This document shows positions 36,982-48,051 of a stretch of 64,000 nucleotides of DNA, one piece after another. The notes beneath the pieces are model-generated. The model was not told where the DNA came from. It made no database searches and was given only the letters and a program-made list of their open reading frames with translations. A program made the translations under genes and the position numbers. This DNA is from Sipunculus nudus (taxonomy: Eukaryota > Annelida > Sipuncula > Golfingiida > Sipunculidae), in NCBI GenBank assembly GCA_026874595.1, contig CM049320.1, forward strand, positions 41,044,714 through 41,108,713. The letters are read 5' to 3'. Each line of letters starts with the position of its first letter. The stretch's first letter is position 1.

Positions 36982-37700
36982 CATGGTCAAATCATATGGT
37001 CTCAGACTTGTGTGACTTTGTCAGTATGTCTGTCTGTTTGTCAGTTGTCCTCAATTTCACCTGCTTGCTGGTTCTTGCGTCTTGCATACAGCGTTCTACA
37101 GGCCACAGTTTTGCCGGAATCCTTTTGAAACTTGTACATCTTATGTCATACACTAATACCTCGAAAGTGATTTTACAGGATATGGCCGCTAGATGGCGCT
37201 GCAATCAAACCACTACATTAAATCATTTTTTTTCTCGAAAACTATAACCCTTAATCACATAAACTATTGGTTATTTTCTTCCTCTCGGTCTTCTTCATAA
37301 CCTGGTCAAATCATCTGGTCTCAACTTTATGTCACTTTGTCAGTATGGATGTCAGTTTGCCTCGAATTCACCTGCTTGATGGTTCTTGCGTATGACATAT
37401 AGCATTTTACAGGCCAAAGTTTTCCAGAAATGACTTTGTAACTTATACATTTTGTATATCGAAACGATTTGAGGTAGCTGTTCAAGGTCATCAAAAGACG
37501 TCCCAATCTTATTTCCCTCATAACTTTGTTAATATTGGTCCAATCTTCACAAACTATAGCTCATTTGCTTCCTCTTTGTCTTCTTTATGACATGATCTAG
37601 TTATCTGTCTTCCGCTGCGGGTCATACCTTTGTCGAAAACAATTACAACCAGATAAACTGTAACTCATTTTTCGTCACACTGCCTTCACTGACCTTGACC
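36982..37700 (+). repeat. Family E units, second block
   Basis: Two units with GTCAGTATGTCTGTCTGTTT (37018) and GTCAGTATGGATGTCAGTTT (37336), the ACAGGCCA.AGTTTT block, and CTTCCTCT..GTCTTCTT. Direct continuation of the copy split by the element at 36424-36979. Confidence 0.65.
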
Positions 37701-37879
37701 TTAGTATAATTTTTTGTCTGAATTCCGGCAAGCGGGTGACCTAGCTCTGGTCGTCTTGTTTATTTGCATGTGTTGAATGGGCATTACGTCAACTTTCGTT
37801 ACTTGGAATTGATGTTTCATTAATACATAAGGACCAAGCAACCGATTATCTTGCAGTTGCATCAATTTTTAGTCAAATC

Positions 37880-38650
37880 CATTAAATGTAGTCCCGATTA
37901 TCACATTTTATATGTCGATGACATTCAGTGTCACATCGGTAGACCAATCTACAAATTAATTAAGACCCCGCTTGAAAAATGGTGCCCTAAAGTGTTCGCC
38001 TTGTCCGTCCGTTCGTCAGTGACACTTTTTCTCGCGAGCATTACCTCAAACAGAATTCATTTAATCTTTCTCAAAATCATAGGGATGATTGGTGTCTATA
38101 AGAGCTCCAGATATAGGTCCATCGAATTATATACCTGCCTGAATTCCAGTATTGTCACAAGTGCACAATCCGTTATGTTCTTTTGCGTGCATTATCTTGA
38201 AGAAAATATGTAGAAGCATCATTTGCGCCTATTAGGGCTCAAGCCTTATATAATTACAGACTTAACCGAATTCCAATATTGCCGCCAAAGCCCTAGCGGA
38301 AATTTTATTTCGCGCGCATTATGTCATAGAAAAAAAAACATTTGATCTTAAAAATTCCCAAAATTAGCAGGGATGATTGGTACCTTTGAGGACTATAAAT
38401 CTATTGAATTACAGACCCATTCAAAAATCAATATGGCCGCCAGAGCACGATCAGTGATTTTCTTTCGCATTACTTTCTGAAAGAGCTCTAGCCCATATCA
38501 AATTACAAACCTGTCCTAAGTCCAATATGGAAGCCCAAGAATAGCTGCAAATTTTCTTTAAGAATAATTTTTGGACCTTTCTCAAATTCACAATTAAGGG
38601 TGACTGGTGCTTATGAGGGCTCCAGCTGTATAGCCCTATCGAATTACCTT
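37880..38650 (+). repeat. Family H tandem repeat
   Basis: Four to five diverged units of about 150-200 bp: GGGATGATTGGTGTCTATAA (38089), GGGATGATTGGTACCTTTGA (38370) and GGGTGACTGGTGCTTATGAG (38599), each followed by a CCA...TATAG..C.ATCGAATTA block. ATTCCAATAT.GCCGCCAAAG-type blocks lie between them. Non-coding. Confidence 0.55.
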
Positions 38651-38926
38651 TTTAAATTATTTGTGGTGATAAATTTCAGACCAATCTGACATCCAACACG
38701 GCTCCATGCAGGGCAGCCTAATTGTGGACCTTTACGGTACCAAATCTCTGGTCAGATATGAGGTTAATTTAGTTATTTGTTTTAAGCCAGTATTCACCTT
38801 TAAATAATTTACCAAAGTTTTCTCTGCGGAAACACTTGACATTGTAAGTGAATCCCCGGTACATCAGATATTAAAGCATAGCCACTTGAAAATCTTGAAA
38901 AGAAAATGCCTATTCAAAGCCTTATG

Positions 38927-39012
<86 letters not shown>

Positions 39013-39027
39013 TGTATATATTTGTTT
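38651..39027. repeat. CT/TA compound microsatellite and flanks
   Basis: A CT dinucleotide tract (about 38928-38986, one interruption) runs directly into a TA tract (38986-39012). The 280 bp before it hold nothing recognised. Confidence 0.8.
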
Positions 39028-39034
39028 ATTATAT

Positions 39035-39245
39035 ATAAGTCCGAGCCATGATGTCAGACTGGCGAACAAATGATGTATTAATAATACGACATAATACGAA
39101 AGATGGCGGTTCGACCCCAATGGCGACTGGGCTATACCGGAATACCGGGACATTTCCAGGTGGGTCGATGATCAGATCATAAGCCCAGCTGGACCTTGGT
39201 ATTTTTTCAGTTTTCTTTCACACTTGAAACCATGCATCCCTAATG
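39035..39245 (+). mobile_element. Possible tRNA-derived SINE
   Basis: GGTTCGACCCC (39108-39118) is a good polymerase III B box, preceded by a weaker A-box-like region and followed by CAATGGCGACTGGGC. The body TACCGGAATACCGGGACATT follows. Not an intact tRNA. Confidence 0.35.
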
Positions 39246-39278
39246 TTTCCTGTGACGCGGACGGCAGCGCAACCTTAC

Positions 39279-39365
39279 GGCCTCTTTCCATGATCGCGCC
39301 TGCGTGCGGATTTCAGCTTTTCTATATGAAATTCGGGCAGAAACGCGATCACGGAAAAGGGGCCT
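39279..39365. repeat. Short foldback element
   Basis: The 20-bp arm GGCCTCTTTCCATGATCGCG (39279-39298) is inverted at 39344-39363 with two to three mismatches (CGCGATCACGGAAAAGG.GCC), enclosing 45 bp. It looks like a solo or deleted inverted-repeat transposon. Confidence 0.6.
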
Positions 39366-39419
39366 AATCCCGCGCTGCTTTGAGTGTTTGATGAATGACA
39401 TGTCGATTACTAGAGTATT

Positions 39420-39800
39420 TCGTCAGCCTTGGCCGGCATACTGACACAAGTGCATTGCACGCGCGATAAGAAAAGTGCAAGGCTCCAAACTGTTCGCCCC
39501 GGAACCCGCGTGTCCCGCAAATCTCGCCTCTGTGTTAAACGCAGAGAATTGAGATCTATGCTATTATCACCAACAAGGCGCACAGATGGACACTTCATGA
39601 AAAGGATTGTAGGTGGCGCCACTAATTTTTGTTAGGCACGATTTCACATGTGACGCGATAATTATGCCTGGTAAAAAAAAAATTGTTAAAGGGTCTCAGG
39701 GGAGGTTTACGTGGACGAATGAGGCGGCGGTAGAGGAGGCGGAACCAGATCTAGAGTGTAAACATAGATCTTAGATTTGAGCAAATTCTGTTTCGGCAGA
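39420..39800 (+). repeat. Family B 3' fragment
   Basis: Contains GGTGGCGCCACT (39612-39623), GTTAGGCACGATTTCACATG (shared with 10719-10745), a GGCGGCGG tract (39722-39750) and a decayed terminal hairpin ending GGCAGATACAA (about 39795). A plus-strand frame across it is a by-product. Confidence 0.5.
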
Positions 39801-40774
39801 TACAAATATATAATGGTATATAATGCGTCTTATAGCTGTAATGAATACATTTTTGATATAACAGACCAGGCAATAAAGGTTCATTGTGCTTCTAGAAGAG
39901 ATATTTATTATTGTATTTAAAAATTATTTAATGGTCACACTGTGACGAAAGAATTACACAGTTCTTATGTTGACAATGGTCTCTGCAGGGAGACGGCATC
40001 AATTATTGAGTCCACATCAAGTTTATTTAATGACTTATCTGAAAATCACATTATTTTTCCAAAATAGAAAGATCTGTAATCATTATTTATAAATACTCAA
40101 GACTGATATGTTTAAAAAATTTAAAAAAAAGCAATGTTGTATAATCCAATTAAATTTATGTTCAGTTTCATTTTTAAAATCAATTTACATGGGCTCCTGT
40201 CACTCAAAATTCAAGGGTCGATTTTTTTCTACACAATCCGCCAATTTTTTACCCAGGTGATCGATCGGAGATCAGTCAAACAAATACTACGCCACATCAA
40301 ATGTGACACTCCAGGGATGCGACGTTTAGACAATCCAAATGTATCTAATTTTTACCTAGCGAACGGGTGAAAAAAATGGCATTTGTATTAGATTTATACA
40401 AATAACATTTATACAAATTCAATGAGGCAGTTGGCCATGCAATGTTCTAACCATTCTAAATGTGAGATGTATCATTGAAATATTATTTAGAAAAAATACT
40501 ACGAAGCTATAAACTTATGAATTGAATTATCTAGATTTTTATCAAGGCCTACAGGTCTAATGCGAACCTGTGAAATAGGGCAGACATCAGGCACAATCCT
40601 TCCTTGATAACCTACTTGACCATTATTTGAAAAGTGCTGGAATCCTTTAAGTAGTACATGTGTGACATATACATACACAAAGCATGTACTACAACTTTTG
40701 AACCTGAGTATAAGCACCAATTACACAAACATCACTCATGAATTACTGTCATGTATGTACACAACACAAAACAT
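39801..40774. other. No supported gene
   Basis: AT-rich. Plus frame 40134-40370 has no recognised motif. Nothing else seen except the short repeat near 40545 shared with 36152. Confidence 0.3.
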
Positions 40775-41540
40775 ATTATAGGTGGCGCCACAGGTCTTGT
40801 GTACGAGAGAGCTGTACGAGGTGTACGGACATGTTTAATATCAAATCACTCCATACTAAATGACATAGATGTAAACTAAACAAAAGTGATTGTGGGTGGA
40901 AAGCCATCAAAGATGTAAACATTCTGGCAGATTCGTCAAACAAGTGTTGAGCTATGTGCGCAGATACATGCAACCCAAAAACTATTGGAGGTGGCGCCGC
41001 CAGTCTTGTATACGACAAAACTAACCGGAATGTCAGACATCCACAATACAGGCTGATATGTCAAATCACTCATGAGAAATAAACAGGGACATAAACTGGG
41101 TAAAAATCATGGAATGTTGCACCGCCAGTGTTGTATGATTGCACAATTTTTAGACGGACATGTCAAAGCAGGGACATAAACTGTGCAAAAATCATGGCAG
41201 GTGGCGTTACCAGTCTTGTATACGGGACAGCCATTGAAGATGTATAGACATGCAAAATTTCAGACAAATACATCAAAATATTCTTGTGTTATTTGCATAG
41301 ATGTATGCAATTTAAAAACGCCACAGTGACGCATCAAGTCTTGTATACGAAAACAATATCCGAGATGTATGGACATGCGTAATTTCAGGCTAATGTGTCA
41401 AATCACTCCTGAGAAATACATAGGGATGTAAACTACACAAAATTGATCGTAAGTGGTGCCCCTGTCTTGTGTGCAAAAACTATCCAAGAAATGTAGACAT
41501 GAACACATTCAGGTGAATATATCACTCTTCTGAACTAAAC
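40775..41540 (+). repeat. Family B tandem units
   Basis: Six diverged units of about 100-110 bp with GGTGGCGCCACA (40781), GGTGGCGCCGCC (40990), GGTGGCGTTACC (about 41202) and more decayed centres near 41111, 41320 and 41456. AGTCTTGTATACG and GATGTA.A.ACATGCAAAATTTCAG blocks flank each. Same orientation as 8150-8660. Confidence 0.6.
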
Positions 41541-41689
41541 ATGAAAATGCAATACCTACAGCAGTCCTACAGCAGCAGCTAAATGACACACAAGTCCTTT
41601 TAGTCCTAGCATTGAGCCACAGCTATTTATGCCTCCTGTCAGTCAGCTGACCAAAGAAGATGCCCTCAAGGTAATCGTACCTAATTTGC

Positions 41690-41860
41690 CAGGTGTGGCC
41701 ACTCTACTGGTATAACTCTTGGCCTGTTGCCTAATCTGAAACAGTTGACAGTCTGTCAAAGCTATTATTAGATACGACTGAAACTTGGCCTGCACATGTT
41801 GCTAAATCTGAAATAGTTGGTAGTCCGCCGTGCTATTTATTGGTAGAGACAAAATCTTAG
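41690..41860 (+). repeat. Family G repeat, direct copy
   Basis: Parallels 5175-5345: CTCTTGGCCTGTTGCC.AATC, GAAACAGTTGACAGTCTGTC and AAAGCTATTATTAGATA. Both NFI-like palindromes are decayed here. Confidence 0.55.
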
Positions 41861-41929
41861 AAATTGATATATTTTTTTAATACATACTGAAAGAATTTGG
41901 CTACAATGCTTTTTCTATTCCGGCTGGTT

Positions 41930-42540
41930 TGACCTTGCAGATGAAGGTCAATGTCGACGGTTTCCGAATAATTCCGAAATTTATCCAGAAACATTTCGCT
42001 TATTGAATTTCATGAAACTATATTGAGTGGTTCAACGGTGATAGTGTAAACAAATATTGTTATTTCTGCTGATTTGAACTTGAAGATGAAGTTCAAGGTC
42101 ACGTGTTTTCGAACACTACCGAGAGTTTGGTAGAAACATTTCATGAGTCGAATTTCATTAAAACATATTGAGTGGTTCTAAAGTTATAGCGTTCACAAAT
42201 AAGTTCTATTTCGGCCTTGACCTTGAAGTTGAAGGCCAAGGTCATCGGTTTTCACTCTCGTCAGAGAAATTGGTTCAAACAATTAGTGTATAAATTTTTT
42301 TGGAAATATATATAATACTTCAAAAGTTATTGGGTTCACAACAAAATTCTGTTTCAGTCTATTTGACATTGATGATGAAATACAAAGTCACCGGTTTTCG
42401 CACACCCCTGAGATATCCGTACAAACAATTTAAATTTCAAATTTCATGAAAAAATGATGAGTCGTTTTAACGTTATCGCGCTAACAAGAAATAACACAGA
42501 CGACCAGTACGGTAGACGACGCCGACGACGACAGACCGAA
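41930..42540 (+). repeat. Family F tandem repeat with GACGAC tail
   Basis: Four units spaced 141-146 bp with TGACCTTGCAGATGAAGGTC (41930), TGAACTTGAAGATGAAGTTC (42073), TGACCTTGAAGTTGAAGGCC (42218) and TGACATTGATGATGAAATAC (42362). It ends at a GACGAC-rich tract (42510-42540). A plus frame starting at 42454 runs through it and is not credible as a gene. Confidence 0.7.
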
Positions 42541-42711
42541 CATTATATGCCTCCCCCATGGCAGAGGAGACATTATAACAGATACCTATTGAAAACAAAA
42601 TCAGAATACAGATTTTATTCATTGATTTATCTTAAACATAAGTTGGATATGGAAACCTATTATTTATATTGCCTATACAGGTCTGCATGTATACAAACAC
42701 AGAGACAATTT

Positions 42712-42797
42712 CTATCGGCTCATTGCAGAGGCTATTCCTTTCAGCTCATTGCAGAGGCTATTGCTATCGGCTCATTGCAGAGGCTATTGTTATCGGC
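42712..42797. repeat. 26-bp minisatellite, three units
   Basis: GCTCATTGCAGAGGCTATT recurs three times at 26-bp spacing with 5-6 variable bases between (TCCTTT, TGCTAT and TGTTAT contexts). Confidence 0.85.
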
Positions 42798-42879
42798 TTG
42801 ACAGTTTCATCAGAAAACATTTTAAATTAGTGACTGAGAAAGGCTAAAATTACTAGTTTTTTTGTATGTAAAAAAAAGA

Positions 42880-43515
42880 GGTCGTCGCAGGTGGCACTGC
42901 AAAAACCTCAGTCTCAAATATGATTCATGTGACCAACATTTGCATAAAACTTGGCGATGTTCGCTCCTGGCGTTTCTGAGAAAGCTATATGTTGGTATGC
43001 ATATTTGGACAAAAGACTAAGTTCAACTTCCTGTAACTCGGCCAAAATTCACCGAACCTGAACCATTTGAACAAAAATGAGGGAACTCTTGTCACCCGAA
43101 AAAAGTTACCCCTTTCTGATGCAGCTGGAAAATATGATTTTAAATATGATTCAGGTGACCAACATTTGCATTAAACTTGGCGATGTTCTCTACTGTCGTT
43201 CCTGATTTTTTTATGTTAGTATGCATACTTGGCCGAATAATTCAATACAGCTTCCTGTAACTCGGCAAAAATTCACAAAACCGGATCCATTCCAACAAAT
43301 TTGAGAAAGATTGTTTTTGTGAGATATTGAACAATTTGGTTTCACAGAAAAAGATTTTTACAGTTAAGTCTAAGTCAATGCAGATAGCAAAAAAAAAAAA
43401 ATTAATAAACTCGCTAAGAGTTTTGCAGATGACAGATTTTCGCATACAATTTTGTGAAGCTAGCTCCTGCCCTTTTTTTAAATAGTATGGATTATAGTAC
43501 GGGCGAAGAACGCCG
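42880..43515 (-). repeat. Family D repeat, inverted copy
   Basis: Reads in reverse relative to 32416-33320: GTAACTCGGCCAAAATTCAC and CATTTGAACAAA blocks, ending with CGCCGCCACACCATCGCTTA (43510-43530), the inverse of the D start. A minus frame at 43242-43589 lies within it. Confidence 0.6.
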
Positions 43516-43530
43516 CCACACCATCGCTTA

Positions 43531-44296
43531 ATATTGTGTTTATCCGAATAAAAAGTGAAAGGAAAACAGGTACTTTGTCCTCCACGCACCGTTGTAAAAA
43601 CAGCGAGGGGACATGTATTCTTGAAAGTTGACGGAGTTGTGCAGGAACATTTAGATAATTTTACTTTATAACGTAAGTGTCGACCATTTTTATATTCCAG
43701 GCGTGTTCGCTCGCTGCCTCATTGAAAGCTCCTGTATAGACTCACCAACCCCTCTTCCTCATATCAACACAAATTGCATGACATACATGAACGGATACTG
43801 TATATACAGCACAATTAGTGTGTCACTTTTTGCATTGTGGAGATATTCACATGTCTGTAAACACGCATACCCGGGCTAAAATCTCAAATGCGGCTTGAAA
43901 TATTTTTCGAGTTGCCCCACAGATGGTGTCCTCCACCAGGTCAGACCTTGGAAGGGGACTCTGTGTTGGCGGGCAGTGAGGCGTGACCGTGTTCTCATGG
44001 TATATATTATTTCCATGGACGGTGTGCACCAAACACATCAACTATCGTGTTTTTCCGTGAGCAAATTCAGAAGATTTTTGGTTATGACCGTTGATGTATC
44101 GGGCGCAGTGATGAAATGATGAAGAAAGTGACTTGTATGACAGGATTTACCTTGGGTTTGGTATGTTCAGTATGTGAGGTGTGCTGATACAGGTGAGTGG
44201 TCATGACACACATACATGTCGTTTACTGTAGTACATGCGTGCACAAGAACAATGTTAACGAGACTGCTGAGTTCCAAATCACAGTGCGTCTCATTT
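43531..44296. other. No supported gene
   Basis: The region is CpG-richer at 43880-44110. A plus frame (43895-44119) passes through TGGAAGGGGACTCTGTGTTG but has no recognised domain or splice site pair, so it is not called. Confidence 0.3.
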
Positions 44297-44472
44297 TCAG
44301 TCAATTTACATTTCAGTCAATGTGTCAAATAAACTAACTGATTTTTCAGTCAATTTGTAAAATACCTGAAAATTTCAGTCATTTTATAAAGTGCCTAAGG
44401 GAATCAGGCAATTTGTAAATTGACTGAAAATTTCAGGCAATTTATAAATCGACTGATTTGACACATTGGCTG
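44297..44472. repeat. Palindromic foldback built of CAGTCAATTT motifs
   Basis: CAATGTGTCAAAT (44318-44330) is inverted as ATTTGACACATTG (about 44456-44468). Between them, CAGTCAATTTGTAAAAT-like motifs occur in both orientations (44352, 44378, 44410, 44432). The whole block can fold on itself. Confidence 0.6.
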
Positions 44473-44716
44473 TAACATATATACGGAAGGAGTATTTACA
44501 TGCTTTGGTACTTTTTATTTTGTTTCCATTCCAAACGATAGGGGCTTCCTGTTGCGTTTTTGTTTACTTCCTACATCTTAATTCAGAGTATTCATGGGTT
44601 GTATGGTTAAGGAATCCTTCCATGATGCAGTTGGTAACACATGTTCATTCCATGAGAAAAAAAAAGATTGATAAGAAAAAACTGATTTTTTATATTATAT
44701 ATAATATAACCATAAG

Positions 44717-44782
<66 letters not shown>

Positions 44783-45375
44783 CATGAAATAGACGCATGA
44801 AATAGTACTGGAAATAAATAATGGAAAATCAATATAAGAAACAGTCCAATTCATTATAAAATGGAGTACCTTTCACAGTTGTGGGTCCCGCTCGGCAGTG
44901 TTGGTTTATTCGATTCTTGCTTGGAGAAAAAAGGGCTTCTGAAAAACGTTTCCATATGCCTGAAGAGAATTTGCATAATTTGTTTTAAAGGCAGCAATAA
45001 CGTAACCATGGAAGGGGTACGCACAGATGCAAGTAGCTTAGGCTCGTGCAATATTCCGACATACTGGAAATTTTATGCATCGGACATTTCGTTTTTTTTT
45101 TAACGCAAAGATCACCCACGGCCATAAAGGGGGTCATTGATATGAGATCCGACACTGTGAAATTCGGGGTTGACACTGACCACGGTTTTACTTTTATCCA
45201 ATCTTACTTTGTTAAATAGTTTTGTTCAATGATGAAAATTATGTCGTCAGTTCAGTTGTCCTGCTTTCAGCCTCACGGAGAAATGTAGGCTACGCGTACC
45301 AGGTTTCTGCTTTCACCTTCCAATTTTCCTTGATGCAGTATATATATCCACGACTGAACTGGATGACCTGTAATT
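44473..45375. repeat. AT microsatellite; otherwise no gene
   Basis: TA tract at about 44722-44780. The remaining frames (44861-45103 plus, 44854-45176 minus) have no recognised motif. Confidence 0.6.
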
Positions 45376-46160
45376 GTATCCGTTTTACCGATTCTATATT
45401 TTCAGCTGGACGCTGCCGTCGAATAGGTTTCCAGAGAACTCCTTCATAACCACTGAACGGAATTTTAGGAATCGGGTCACAAGTGAACTGCTGCGCCCTC
45501 ATTTTGGGTTGACCTCTTTACCTTTCCTCTCTGCAGAGCGTCCATCTGTACGCCTGTTTTCACATATAAACCTACATATCTTGGGTCTCGTTCGACCAAT
45601 CGGGCTAAATGTTTGCATGAGTGTAGTTCTTAAATAACTTTATATCATACAAAAAAAAATGGTAGCGCCATCTGCTACCATTTTTGCACAGCGTCCATCT
45701 GTTCGTCTGCCTTAGGTAAAAATCACTACTATCTAGGCAGTGGTTTGATTTATCTGGTTGAAATTTTGCATATGTAATCATCTCGAATAGTCTCGTTGAT
45801 ATGACAGATGGCGCCACCTTCATTCACGTTTACGCTGCAGGCATCCATGTTAATATCTCATGAATAGTTGGGTATATGGGTGTGACATTTTGCATGTTTA
45901 TAGATCTTACATAGCTCTTTATCATACACAAAACTGGTGGCGCCACCTGCAACCATTTTTGCAAGGTGTCTATCTGTTTGTCTGTCTAGGGTAAAAATCA
46001 CTCATATTTTAGCAGTGGTATGACTTATCCGCCTGAAATGTTGCATATGCATACAGCTTGGATAGATTTCACGTTTATATGACAGATGGCACCACCTACT
46101 ATAACGTTTACCCTGCAGACATCCATGCTAATACTATATAATATCTCAGGACAGGTTTAA
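45376..46160 (-). repeat. Family B element, inverted copy
   Basis: Starts with a decayed hairpin end (TTGTATCCG) and TTTCAGCTGGACGCTGCCGT, AGGTTTCCAGAGAACTCCTT. Four tandem units follow with GGTAGCGCCATC (45661), GATGGCGCCACC (45807), perfect GGTGGCGCCACC (45936-45947) and GATGGCACCACC (46085), spaced 129-149 bp. Confidence 0.6.
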
Positions 46161-47458
46161 AGATTAAAAAAGGTGGGGGTTTATAGTCTGATACCACCGA
46201 CGTTATCAGTCTCATACGATTTTACACTTTGCCTTCCTGGTCTTTCTGGCCTATTCAATTTTGTAGCTTTCCTCGGCTCCCTGGAGAGCAAACAACCAAG
46301 CAACCATATAAGGCGCTAGAAGGTTATTCGTTCTACATGTGTCTGCCTCCCATGACCAGTACCCATTCACTACTGGGTCTAGAGGGCGAACCCTTGTGGT
46401 AAAGGCTTTGCCTAGGAGTTTTAGCGCAGACGGCGGTCAGAACGGGACGCCAACCCACATTCTTCACAACCAAAATTACCTTTAGATCATTAAGATATAC
46501 ACAGAGGAAACCAGAAATTACAAATAAATGGGCATCTTTAAGTCAGCCATGATACTTTTCTCAGGTATCGCCCTTCAGTTTTGTCAATCATGTAGGGTAT
46601 CTTTTATCTGTGATTTATTTATTTATCTATTATAACATTTTTGAATCCTTCTGTTATAACTGCCCTGTGCCAGGAAGCAGAATACAGTCAACAAAATAAT
46701 TATGGACAATATGACAAAACAAGTGTATAAAATATAATTTGCAGGATATAGTGAAAGACATTTCAAGATATGTTATCTGAAATAATTGAACTATATCAGG
46801 TTGGTGGCATATTTGATACTGAAGCAGTCTTAAATGTTTCAACACGCGGTAATGCAAGTGTAATGTTAAATGTATTTTATTAAAAATGAACCCGTCACAT
46901 AAGTGAAGGAGCAAGTTCATTCAGATATTTATACATTAATATCCATACAAGATAATATTCATCCAGCAAAATTTGAATAGGTTATTAACCACTGCGTGTC
47001 TATTCGCAGTTTCCTGCTATACTTGTACTTTATGCTGAATACGATGAGCAACGGTGGTTGAGCAGATAATCCGTGATCGATGTTTGATTGAATGAACGCA
47101 CAATATATTGTTAACAATGACTGCTACGGTAAATTAAAGTCAGCTATTCACTGCCCTTTTCTGCAGAATTTATTTTGTTTTGGGGTCATTCTACATATAT
47201 ATTTATTAACTAAAGGTAATTCATGTGGCGAAAGGTTCTCATAACGCCTCAGTGACGGTTGCATGAGCGTGTGTATCGACAAGCTGTTATCAGAAAAGGT
47301 ACATTCGCCAATGTTGACAAACAGGAAAATCATGTTAGTGATGCAAGTTAAGCTATAAATTATAAAAAGTTACAGGGATTATCTTTTATTTATAGACGTA
47401 AGTTATCGGAATAGGCCTTTTTAATTGCTCTGTATAAAATACATAATTAACGTCTAGC
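46161..47458. other. No gene; upstream of the sulfotransferase promoter
   Basis: Nothing recognised. Mostly AT-rich single-copy-looking DNA. Confidence 0.3.
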
Positions 47459-47466
47459 TATAAAAG
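47459..47466 (+). promoter_or_regulatory. TATA box, putative sulfotransferase promoter
   Basis: TATAAAAG in CTAGCTATAAAAGCAGACCG is a near-perfect TATA element. Transcription would start about 47487-47492, giving a 5' leader of up to 480 nt before the ATG at 47967. An acceptor-like TTATTAACAG at 47903 could mean the leader is spliced. Confidence 0.45.
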
Positions 47467-47966
47467 CAGACCGTCTGCGATCACGTTTGTTGCAGTGTTT
47501 GTCTGGTTCTATCGAATATATTTATAAATAAAACATTGCATACATCAATACAGAAGCAAATTCATATAGCATCTATATTGAATGAATGATGTGAAAATGA
47601 GGAACGTTAATTTGAAAATACCAGGAATTCATATTCATATAACCAGGATAAAAGAGTGAAAAACACGTGATTCGGACGACGGTGGTCAATTGGATTTGTA
47701 ATGGTAAATGTGCAAAACTTGAATGGTAGAAAAAAAATTTAAATTAATTCTCTCTCTCTCTCTCTTCGTCTATAGATCAAGCTTGATTACTTCTTATGCT
47801 GTTGAACACTTGATACGACAGCAGGTTACAGTCTGCTTATGAATGTTAGTTACTGTTGTTGTTCTATACCCAATACCATGCATAAATATGTTTTTATTAA
47901 CAGGAAAACACAAGGTCCTTAGAGTTTTATCTATCGTCTGGTGATGCTTTACGACACGGATAAGAG

Positions 47967-48051
47967 ATGCGGCTTTTATCTTTAAAACTTTGGAGGATCA
48001 CGTACAGAGATGGCATCCACGTCTTGATTATCTGTGTGCCGCTTATCTACC
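47967..48051 (+). CDS. Sulfotransferase exon 1 (signal anchor)
   Basis: 28 codons plus one base, MRLLSLKLWRITYRDG followed by a hydrophobic segment, ending at donor C/GTGAGT. Basic residues precede the membrane segment, as expected for a type II protein. Confidence 0.85.

Noticed and set aside
42454-42801. 115-codon plus-strand frame
   Set aside because: It spans the end of repeat family F, a GAC microsatellite and a 26-bp minisatellite.
43895-44119. Plus-strand frame with protein-like stretch near 43930-44010
   Set aside because: No pair of splice sites, no domain, and a competing frame on the other strand; insufficient support.
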